From: Leptodontidium sp. MPI-SDFR-AT-0119
Lineage: Eukaryota > Ascomycota > Leotiomycetes > Helotiales > Leptodontidiaceae
Assembly: GCA_020726505.1 (NCBI GenBank)
Contig: JAHLEZ010000004.1
Coordinates: 806,001 to 870,000, forward strand
Direction of reading: 5' to 3'
DNA: 64,000 nt
Shown: piece after piece, positions 34,914 to 44,517 of the stretch
How the letters are laid out: every line of letters begins with the position of its first letter
Numbering within the stretch: the stretch's first letter is position 1
Program-made: the position numbers and the translations under genes
Notes under the pieces: model-generated
Database searches by the model: none
What the model was told of the DNA's origin: nothing
Seen by the model: only the letters and a program-made list of their open reading frames with translations

Positions 34914-35465
34914 CAAAAGGAGGTCGAAGAAACCAAAGAAGCAGACGACACATAAGATTAAGATCAAATCGCTGAAGGATGAGATGAGACTCGTTGGAAG
35001 CGCTGATATGGTCCCGGGGGTTAATTTTCGGGATGCGGTTGTGTCTGCTGTTTCTTGGAGTAGGAAGTGAATATTATTGGGGCGTGGAGGCAGAGTCATG
35101 TCTCGGAGTCAAGGAACCCATTGCACAGTCCAGTATTTCGGGCTCTCAGCTTCCTCTTTCATTCTATTCCCATATCAGCTACTTGTACTAAGGCATTTCT
35201 CCTTTCTTCCGAAGTATATTAAATGAGTTTGGAAATCTCATTCAGTCAGATGTTTAAGGCATGAGCTTTTGTTTTTTGATTGGCTCGTAATGAAACTGTA
35301 TACTTTGATTCATCTAACCTGAATGGTACAGAAATATTTCAACTCAACTCAACTCAACAGGATAGAAAGCCCTGCCAAGAACAACAACGCAAACTAATTC
35401 CTTTATCCTGACTTAAATAAAGATATCAACATCAGTAAAGATTCCAATCGCTGTATTCCCCATAT
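34914..35465. other. Intergenic, no gene supported
   Basis: Includes a short AACTC run (35,339-35,357). The plus strand encodes a Cys/Lys-rich stretch (RRCRTCKRRSKKPKKQ) near 34,895 without a start codon, not called. Confidence 0.35.
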
Positions 35466-38190
35466 TTATTCCGTTATATCGATAAATGTAGACCGGTTCC
35501 AATCTTCTAAGTTCGAGAAGTAGTACGCGGACACTTCCTCTGTACCCAAGGTTATCGAGTTCATTGAGTCGTAAAATATGCCACAGTCGCTGCAAAACTC
35601 CTTCATCATATCGTTTTCGACCAAGCCAATAGCTAGGTCAGATCCACCGTTCAAACTTTCAAGAAGGGATTCCATGTTGAAATTTGGCGAAATCCATGCA
35701 TCTCCTTCTGCAAGCCGCCTGTACGTTACTAATTCGGTCTGAACAGCAGCCCAGAGAGTCGCGAGCTTTTGATTCGTGCACGAGATTGCATGCTCAGGGC
35801 ACCAAATCTCCAATGAAAGGTTGTCTTCGTCGTCGGAGCTCATATCACCCTCCTTACGGCTTCTCCACTCAGCGTCACAGAGATTAAGCACTGCACAGAA
35901 TACCTTCCAACCGGTCCGAGCCTCAAGAGACCAGCTACGAACCAGATCTTTTGGTACCTCACGTGTCAGTTCCAAGGGAGTAAGCTCTGAATGGCTGCAT
36001 CCTTGCTCATCATCGCTGCTCAAAAGAGCCTTCACTGAGATGTGTGCAGTTAGCAATGGGTTTGCACCACTTGTTACCATTCTGAGCAAGCAGGCCAGCA
36101 TGCCAAACAAATTCTCCCCCTTGCATCCTTGCTGTGCAAGATGGACCGTTGTAACGACTAATGTATGAAGCGGACGAAGTTGCAGCTTGAGTCCGCAAAG
36201 TTCATTGGAGCAGCGCTTCAAGAACAGTCCACTAGGAGTATTGATGTCTGGCGCCACCGGAAGTTCCCAGAGAATTCCAATACAGTGTGATATCGCTTGC
36301 ACAGAGGTGTGGCAGAACATATGTTTCCACTCAAATGGTATAGTGGGATTGCCCAATGCTTGCAACTGTCGAATGCAATCCGAGTCAGCATCCCAACGCC
36401 CACAGATGTCCACTTCCTCGCCTACAAATCGATGCTCTTTCTTAAATGCATCATCGACTGTTGCTGGTGCACAAGATGTATGTGCTTTCAAGATAGCAAT
36501 CATAAGGTTATCGAGAACCGTATGGTTAAGATGATTCGTATAAAGCTTCCGCACAGTTGCTGATGCCTCGCCCATTGGCAGTTTTCTCACGATGGTCTCG
36601 AATATACCGCAACAAGTCCTAGCCCCATCAAGGTAGCTCGTGGCTAGGTGTAAGGGAAAGACATCATGGAGCGTAAAGTCTTTGTGCCAAGCCTCTTTAA
36701 ACATATCGCAGACCAGCAACAGATTTCGGCCCATAATGCTGAAGCCGAATGCCTCTTCTTTCAATTGGTCTGGGGACTGTTCTGCCGCTCGAGCCACCTT
36801 ATTAGCCAAGATTGGAAGGTTCTCTACCTCCATATTGCTGAAATCATTGCTCTCGAGGTTCTCTTGGAGATGGACTGCAAATTGCTGGATGTTTTCTTGG
36901 CTCGACCACGGCTTCCAGGAACTTTCATCATTAGGATCTACATCGGCTTCCTCAACAGGCGGGGGAGACGCGATCCATTCGGGGTCTACTTCTACTGTAT
37001 CGCGATGATGGATGCTCCATCGGCATAGGGACGTTGGCTTTTGAATAGTATCGTGTCCTGGTTTCCGAATATTTTGCTGATAATCGTGGTTTTCCGGGCT
37101 ACCAAAGTTGACCGCTGGGGAACTCGGGAGACTCGCTAACCTTCTTGCTGGAAAGTCACCAAACCTAAGGGTTGAGGCAGTCCACTTTCGCGGCCCTCGA
37201 CCCCAGTTCTTGGCCGTTTTGAAGGAGAATTGCCAGAACTGATGCATCCAATCCGTCATAAGACTACAAATGAATTAGCGGGTGAAATAGAGCCGCGGTA
37301 TATATCATAACCATACCTCTTGTCTTCTTTGTTCATGCCTTGAAGCAGCCTAGCATGTTGTCCTTGGACGAAAAGGTTGGCTCGGTCAGCTTTCATCTTG
37401 TCTCGAACAGCAACGGTCAATGGAGAGGGTGCATTATTGGGCGACAACGCGTGTCCGGGAGATGGCGGATTTCTGGGTGATGGTCCGAAGTTCGATGATG
37501 GAGTTACAGCAACGATATCGCTCATGGGGGTTGCTGCCTGTCCAAAGGGCGAAAAATGGTCTTCTGCCCTCGCCTTTGGGAAGCGCAAGACTGAATAAGG
37601 TACGTTCCAATTCATGAAACTAAGGATACGAGTGTTAGTAAAGATGAACAATCTCGAAGGGCAGAAATCCTACATCCTATTGCCACATTGCAGCGCATGT
37701 CCAGATAGAAACTCCAAATCAGAAGTCCCATTAATCAGGGACGGGCCAATCGCAATCTCCCGCCTTGCTTGATCTTTCAAATATCTTCGAATATTTTTGG
37801 TTTCGACTGGTCGGTCCTTATATAGGACTACGGAGGATTTCCCAAGTTGTGCGCGAGACTGTAGCGTTTTGCTTATCCCCTCCTTCTTCTTGGCAGGGAT
37901 CGCTTTCCCTATTTTCCACCTTTTAAACTGCGTTTTGTACTGACCTTCACTATGAGAATTAACCAAGTTAGCGTCTTGAAGTCCATATCTACACAAGGAA
38001 GGATGCGATTAGAGGGGAATGGAACTGACGAAGCGTAGAATTGATAGCGCGCTTTCATCATCGCGACCAAATCTTTCAGCTTCGTGTTCTCATCAATATA
38101 TAGATGGACCATGATATCTTTCAAAAGCTCCCATCTTTCAGCGTATGGCGCATTCAATTGAGCATTCGAACTTTCTGCAATTCCCTCCAT
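35466..38190 (-). CDS. Clr5-domain protein, 845 residues, four exons
   Basis: Exons (transcript order): 38,030-38,190; 37,674-37,949; 37,317-37,619; 35,466-37,263. Introns: 80 bp (GTCAGT..ATAG, branch GCTAAC), 54 bp (GTAGGA..TTAG, branch ACTAAC), 53 bp (GTATGG..GTAG). All phases agree and give 845 codons. The Clr5 module is split by intron 1: RWELLKDIMVHLYIDENTKL joins to GQYKTQFKRWKIGKAIPAK. A Ser/Pro-rich low-complexity linker follows (NFGPSPRNPPSPGHALSP), then a large helical C-terminal half with Cys-rich patches and an acidic region (SSDDEDN). Clr5 proteins are numerous in Leotiomycetes and lack a known biochemical role; a nuclear regulatory role is inferred from the S. pombe namesake. 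The first donor GTCAGT is non-consensus at position 3. Confidence 0.85.
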
Positions 38191-39306
38191 ACTGAGGCAG
38201 GGGAAGAAGTTAGACTTGAGAAAGAGTCAAAAACGGCGGCAATTGTGGGAATATTATGCGATGAGAATCGATACCAGGCAAGGTTCTGGGGACAGGACCA
38301 GCTTAGGAAATTAAAACAAGGCAAACAGGTCACACAGGTCGCACAGGTCACATTAGTCCATGCCGGGCGGTGAAAAGCATGCCAAGGTCTACAAAAGTCA
38401 TCTAGCCAATGATACATCAAAGCCTGATGGGGCTGCGCAAAACCAACCGCAGGTCGAGAGGCTTATTCCGCCAAGTGAGTCTGCATACCCTTCCTTCATG
38501 CGGATTCGCATGTGGCCATGGACTGCCAAGGCGAACAAAAGTATTCTATCCAATCAAGGGGTGACTCTCGAATCAAGACATCACAGCTTGGTTGAAACAG
38601 GACGCCATTGAAATACATCCCACACTCCTTCCAACGCAGGCTCAGATGAACAAAAGTATCCAGGCCAATAAGGGAGAGGCTTATTAGGATAATTCGTCGT
38701 CATTGTTCCCCGGGTCCCAAGATACCACTTTGTTTCCGCTCGCCGTGTGGACGAATCTAGAGCGGGCAAAGGCCTCACTTCAGGGATGCAATAAGTGAAT
38801 CTGAGAAATGATCGGGCTCAGAACTCTGAGCTCTGTCAAGCGGCCCTGTCAAGCCAACCGAACAACCATGTTGCCAAGGTGAACAAAGGTCTACAGCCCA
38901 ATCAGCGAGCTCAAAATTCAACAAGACCATCGGGGTCAGCTGCAACAGACTTCCGGGACATCAACATGCTGTGCGTTGTCGTTTGGGCAATTACGCCTCC
39001 AGCATTAGTCCGATACTTTGCGATCTAGCTTGCAGGATGAATATGGACTACCCAGTTTGAGATTGCGAGATCGCTGTCCATTTTTTGACGGCTTGTACAA
39101 TCAGAAATCAGACTTTCTCTTCCTAGCATTGCAGCCAGCCCTTATATAACCATGCTCTGCCTCCCGATGGAAAACCCCATCCATCATCGTTCATCGTTCC
39201 AGTCTTGTGCCTTACTCAAAAGTTTTGGTTAGCTTTGACTTGCCCTGCCACTATTGTGCTATACACATCCAGCTCATAACATAAATCCCTCGTACGTTGA
39301 ATCAAC
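38191..39306. other. Intergenic, no gene seen
   Basis: About 1.1 kb. Contains a short CACAGGTC run (38,330-38,350). Two parts (38,640-38,660 and 38,875-38,895) share GAACAAAAGTAT/GAACAAAGGTCT-like text, perhaps an old tandem duplication. No ORF with domain sense. Confidence 0.35.
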
Positions 39307-39900
39307 ATGTCTCCGAATAACAGCACAGCGTAAGTGCCGCCCAGAGCCTTTTATCTCCATCCACCAAGGCACTAACTTTCGTCTTCTAGTAAGGCTGGCC
39401 ATCATAGGGCAAAGAGTAGTTCGGTCACTCGGTCATATCCTTCCTCTAAACCACGAAAACAATCATCTTCCCTGCAACGAAATCCATCCAACTCACAAGC
39501 ATCACCTTCAAAGCTCTCGACACATAAAGACACCTTACAGCCACACCAAATCTCCGAGACTCAATCCTTCTCCAATCAGCCTACTCAAACATATATCGAC
39601 CTCCTTGGCGTGTCTGCCTGGATCCAGCAAGAGCATATCCCTGAAGATCACCAAGTCTTCTTCGAGCAGTCTCATCACACCACACAAAGCACTGCCTGTC
39701 CATACCACGTCTCTATATTGGGGATGCGTGATGGTACCGCAGCATCAGGGTACGGCTTGGCGCCAGTGGCTCGTTGGCTTGGGGAGGATGTGGAAGATGA
39801 AGGTGCCTTCTTTCCTCGATCATGCCAGCAGTCACAAAGGGAATGCACTTGCATCAAAATGGCTCAAGACAATACCGACTTGGAAGAAAAAAGAAGCTGA
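39307..39900 (+). CDS. Small Ser/Gln-rich protein of unknown function
   Basis: Model: exon 39,307-39,329, intron 39,330-39,389 (GTAAGT..TCTAG, branch CTAAC), exon 39,390-39,900; 177 residues. The N-terminal 75 residues are Ser/Lys/Gln-rich and disordered. The C-terminal half looks folded: YIDLLGVSAWIQQEHIPEDH, then GYGLAPVARWLGEDVEDEGA, and a short Cys-containing tail. I do not recognise a family. A longer overlapping ORF (39,254-39,919) is its shadow in another frame. The canonical splice sites are the main support. Confidence 0.55.
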
Positions 39901-39991
39901 AAGGACCCTTAGGAGATGATAAGGAGCTGATTCAGCTTCTGAGTGGTGATCATGATTGCACTTTGGAAAATAAAGGGTCGTTTAGGGGGGA

Positions 39992-40609
39992 CTAGTTCAT
40001 GGTTAGCCTCGTCGCGTGGACCAGGATCGCGGATTTTGTGTTTCCGATGTTTTTAATCTGCTTTACCTTTTCATAGCACATCATGTATACAATCACTGCA
40101 TGCTTCTTGAAGTTAAGTTGTCCATCATTCTTCACCAAGCTTGGCTTGAACAGTCCCTCTCTGTATCTAGGCGTATCATACTTGTCCCGGCGTGTAAGAG
40201 TATCAATCACCACGAGACAGGTTAGTCTTCCCTCAAGCCCCCTCTCCTTAAGGACACCACTTATGACCTCATTCTTCAAGAACAAACCTTCAAATCCTTT
40301 TACCCATCCGCGAACGACCCAAAAACCATAAATCTGAACACCCACCACCATATCAAACCCAATCAACCCAATCCACATACCCAAGCACAATCCTTCAGCA
40401 TCCAAAACCACATCTCCAACACTTCCGTCGATGATATTATCCTCGTCGTCGCAAATTGTTTTGTTGTTGAATTTAGTCGTCTTGTCGTCATCTTTTGCAG
40501 GAAGCTGCGGTTCTTTTGCATAAGAGCAGTCAAAATAGTAGAGTTTGTTGCAATGAATATCATGATATTCCCCCTCATTATCTTCTCTGAATGTTACGTT
40601 CAATACCAT
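39992..40609 (-). CDS. Hypothetical protein, 205 residues, single exon
   Basis: Open frame from ATG 40,609 to the stop at 39,992. The N-terminal half is acidic and Asp/Asn/Lys-rich (KDDDKTTKFNNKTICDDEDN), followed by a hydrophobic, Gly-rich segment (CLGMWIGLIGFDMVVGVQIY) that may be one membrane helix, and a basic C-terminal half. No known motif. Isolated short ORF near repeats, so it may not be expressed. Confidence 0.35.
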   Translation of the reverse strand: MVLNVTFREDNEGEYHDIHCNKLYYFDCSYAKEPQLPAKDDDKTTKFNNKTICDDEDNIIDGSVGDVVLDAEGLCLGMWIGLIGFDMVVGVQIYGFWVVRGWVKGFEGLFLKNEVISGVLKERGLEGRLTCLVVIDTLTRRDKYDTPRYREGLFKPSLVKNDGQLNFKKHAVIVYMMCYEKVKQIKNIGNTKSAILVHATRLTMN

Positions 40610-41355
40610 TGTGAAAATTCACCGCTTGAAAACAGGTGCAATAGAGGATGTTTTGAACCAGAAGCATAAATAGCAAGAAAGAGTTCCCGAATAGAAAAAC
40701 CACCATATATTATTAAAGAGACGTTATGTAATAATGAGGCTAAACTACTTATCACGTGTATGTAAGCGAATGTGGATCTAAAAATAGTTCCGGAGGAATC
40801 TCTGTCGTAAGGCAGCCAAAATGGGATCTATACTCAGAGACAAGACGAGGAAATTACAACCGAGCATTAAGGGGGCAAGATGGCCTCTTAGTTCATGCTC
40901 AGGCTGACTCTGCCGTGTGCTCAGGTTGCCCAGGCCGAGCTCAGGAATTCTCACCCTCGGCTTAGGTTAAAGCGGCAGCTGCTCACGTCCAAATACTAAA
41001 ACGGAACCAGCGAAAAAAAAAGTTGAGTCTGACTTATGTGGTATTCAGAAACATCAGCATTTGAACCTCGGTGTGTACGTTCGGCTTTTGCTTCTGCCGT
41101 TTTGCGAACTCGCGTTCAATCTTAGCGACCGTCCAATTCTGGTCTAAGACGGTTTTCGTTGTAGAAGGACCCAGATCAAGTTGGAGGATACCCGAAGGTC
41201 TGCTTCAAGTTGAGCAGGCGCTGAGACGGGTTTGCAGGCGGAAGAGGACGAAGGACCAGGATGATTGTAACTTGTTCGAAGCTTGGAAGCGTGGGAGAAA
41301 TGTCTTTGAAATTCTGGAATGCGACTCGGAGTCGGCCGAGGAGGCAGATATCTAA
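40610..41355. other. Intergenic with a dispersed repeat copy
   Basis: 40,966-41,040 matches the repeat at 16,985-17,060. A 94-codon ORF at 41,071-41,355 has no recognisable feature. Confidence 0.4.
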
Positions 41356-42167
41356 CTACAAGCTCTTCGATCTGGAAGTCGCACTTGGGGAGCTGTAGAG
41401 TACCTCCTCAATGTTTCTTGTCTGACGCAGGTTATGTGATGCGATAACAAGCCTCGTGTGCTTTTCAAGGGTGCTTGTGACGTTGATGTTAGGGTCAAAG
41501 AGAAGAGTCCGCAGGACAGATAGGGTAGCATCAGAGACTGAACTGTTTTCTGGTGTGTTAGCATCATTCCTCCGACGGACAGCGTCGTAAGCTTTGAAGC
41601 TTGCCCTCAAGTTAGGAATATAGCTATGCTCAATCCGGTTCTGATGATATAAGACCATCTATTCCCACAGGAGAATCTCAGATTGCTCGGCTGGACAAAA
41701 ATCATGAGTTTGGTATGCAGAAATAAAGCAGTCACACGGCACGTACCACTGTTGCAGGATAACAAACCCAGCACCTTTCCCAATTTATCAAACGCAGGTT
41801 TATCCACATCCGAGAAGCCTTCATTACGAGCAATCCAGATGACGACATTGTCTTCAGCCTCCTTCATGGCGGAGCAAGCAACTGCTGCCCCGCCCTTCTT
41901 GTTAGCCGCGAATTCAGCCAAACAATCAAGAAACCTTCGTTTAAGTTTTCCATGCCCCGAATCTGATAATTGATGAGCGGATCTAGTATTCATGCTAGGT
42001 GCATCCCCATCTCCATTGTCATCGGGATCCCAGTCTTCTTCGAGCACCGTATCAGATGACCAAGAAGGCTCGGCCTGGCCGCCATTTCGAAGCGAGAGGA
42101 GGTTCGCAAGAGAGTGAAAATGAGACCAACTTAGGCCTGGGTAGTTCTAGTCGAAGCTCTCACTCAT
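41356..42167 (-). pseudogene. Conserved fungal unknown disrupted by two in-frame TAG codons
   Basis: Two-exon layout: 41,747-42,167 and 41,356-41,690, with a 56-bp intron (GTACGT..TCCAG); the phases agree and give 252 codons. It starts MSESFD, then TAG at 42,147-42,149, then NYPGLSWSHFHSLANLLSLR. The best part is LKRRFLDCLAEFAANKKGGA..VACSAMKEAEDNVVIWIARNE. After the intron, AEQSEILLWE is followed by TAG (41,659-41,661) and MVLYHQNRIEHSYIPNLR to the normal stop. TGG or CAG are the obvious ancestors of the two TAGs. The otherwise perfect frame and intact splice sites indicate recent inactivation. Similar fungal proteins are known to me only as uncharacterised. Confidence 0.7.
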
Positions 42168-42339
42168 TGTGGGGATTAGGGTTTATCCATAAGCCCAATG
42201 CTATGTGGCATTGTGATGTGATGAGCGATTGTGCGGGGGTCGGGCCGTTTAGCGCTAGCCAAGGTCCCGATCAGCGTAACGATCTTGCATGAATTTAGAC
42301 GCAGCTAGCAGACACAAGGCTGAGGCTGATTATGACTTA

Positions 42340-42625
42340 CTGCGCTCTTGTAGGGCTCTTAAGGAGATACTGCCCTTCTACAAGTGCCGTGAGTGGTAAG
42401 AGCGCACGAGTGGTGCTGGAGCAGAGGTACGCTGTTGTGCAAGAAAAGAAGGTGCTTTGTAACTTACACGTGAAGGCGACGATGCTGAGGTAATTTTAAG
42501 GTAGAAGGGCGTCTTAGATATTTGTAAATAGCAATATTACATGCTATGCTTTACATGCTTTACATAAAACTATGGTGAACCGAACCTTATCGTGTTGCTT
42601 AAAAGGTATCCCTCAGATGTCTCGG
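42340..42625 (-). repeat. Copy of the interspersed repeat family
   Basis: Shares the DNA text around CGTGAAGGCGACGATG with 15.69 kb and ends with GGTATCCCTC/CTCGGCACGG as the counterpart of the terminal repeat. Diverged and without an ORF. Confidence 0.45.
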
Positions 42626-44517
42626 CACGGAACGTGTCTCGCTTCGAAAAGAGAATTCTTTAGTGGGGAATGCTAAGAGATTTACTCGGTTGGCGCCCAA
42701 TCAAAAATGGCCGGATTTCAATGCCGTCTACCTTCGTACCTCCCTCCCCTTACAACAGGTAAGACGAAGATAAAAGTTACTTGCTACTTCTTTCATCATT
42801 TTCTGATATTAACTACAGAGAAGCTACCAGATAAGCTACGTTGGTTTGTACGTCATATAGCTTGCGCAAGCTTTATTACATTTCAGAGGTCTCGGATTTC
42901 GGAGCATGTGGATTTGGGAATTTGTCAGCCGGGAATTTGCAGGCGTGCAGATATGTGAGGTTGCTTTTGGTTGTGATTGATTTTACGCGGCGGAGGTGTA
43001 TGTATGTCAATGGAGGTGGAGGGAGGGGGTGATCGTGGGAAAGGGAGACCCGCCGACGGATAATGGCATGTTAGTTAGTTTCTTCGAAGACGGGCGTGGG
43101 GAATGATATTGGGATTTTAATAGAATCGCTGATCGAATCGTTCATGGCTGTGCAAGGATAGGTACGTAGAAAACCGAATAAATTTTAGTCTTTTTGGGGG
43201 GGAATCTCAGTCAACAATTCGTCCCGTGGTTAAGTCCGCATAGCCGCTCATTTCATATGCTAGTCACCCTCGCCTCAATTACGTTCCTGCTCTCCGTCTT
43301 TGCGACGATTCATGATTTGCTGACTGTTCGACTCTGCGGGGCAGCGGGAGTCGTCAAATCTGAAGGACAGTGTTTAGGGGGGTGAAGTCAACTCCTAGGG
43401 ATTCCAAACAACTACCCGCCCCCCTCGACCCCCAAAAAATCGTTCGCATTTCCCTCTCAGAAACAGCTCACGATTGAAGAAAAGGTTTGCGGGAAAGTGG
43501 GCCGTTTCAATATTCTTATCATTGTGACACCTTCTATTCCTAGCAAGCAATCTATGTTCACTCGATCCTGTGCCGAGCGGTGTCATGCAGGAACCCAGAA
43601 AGCTGACGTGCTGAGCTGCAGGGGTAGCTCAGTGAGCAAGAGCGGCTCAGTTGGACTCGGGCCAAGCGTTTAACATCCAGCAAGCAAAAGATGCACATAA
43701 GAAGAATACAACAGTGAAATGTTCTCGGGTATTAAATATCTCCACGTGAATTGCTTTAAAGTGGTACGACAATGTCGAGTGAATACAATTTTAAAAGAGA
43801 TGGAGGATTGATAACATTCCTATCTCTGTCGTGACGAACCTGTTGCTACCTTGACCGGGCTTCGAGTGCAGGCGTCAAACTAGTCCCGTCGCAGAAAGCG
43901 AAGACACGATAGAGTTAAGTGTTTCAATACCCCCCCAAAAGAGCGCCTGGCTTGGCTCAGATATTTCGACATAGGTGGTTGTACCCTGGCCACGCGACGT
44001 TTTATCTCGGGAAAGGGGACTTGACGGATTGACGCAGTACAGTACCTAGCCAGGATAATTGGCGAAACGAGGTTGCGCAATTCAGGGCAGCGGGGAATCT
44101 GGGATGCAAGACATTCATTCTGCAGGGTTTTCGGCGAGTGGCTGAGGGATTGTCTTCCCAGTGGTCAATCACCTATCTTCGATGCATCGGAGGTAACAGG
44201 GCTGTGACGAGTTCCTGCACCTTCAAGGTTTGCTTTGAATTGACCAGTAATGACAACGGGAAGTCGGCCACCAACACCAAAACCAACACCAACACCAAAA
44301 CCAACACCAACACCAACAACACCAATGCCCAGCCAGCCGCAGCCTCCCCCAGCCTCCGGCCTCCTTTATTTGTGGTATGCAGGAAAGATAGCAGTCGCAG
44401 CACCCTACATAAATTAGACATGATTTCGCGTTTTTGTTCTTCGAAAAGCAATCTTTCGCCAAGTTCAACAGAAACACAACCCATTTTACCCTTCTGCCTC
44501 CCCGAAGCACAACCACC
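42626..44517. other. Long gene-free stretch; leader of the next gene at its end
   Basis: About 1.9 kb with no supported gene. GGGGGG runs near 43,195 and CCCCCC near 43,930. The last ~250 bp carry the ACCAAC microsatellite and probably the 5' leader of the gene at 44,518. Confidence 0.4.
44271..44326 (+). repeat. ACCAAC/ACCAAA microsatellite
   Basis: Hexamer repeats with interruptions, ~200 bp upstream of the next start codon. Confidence 0.8.

Noticed and set aside
39254..39919. 221-codon plus-strand ORF
   Set aside because: Another frame over the spliced gene at 39,307-39,900, which has canonical splice sites and a better amino-acid composition.
43620..43690. GGGGTAGCTCAGTGAGCAAG text as a tRNA gene
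   Set aside because: Resembles a D-arm, but no anticodon arm, T-arm (GGTTCGAATCC) or acceptor pairing follows.
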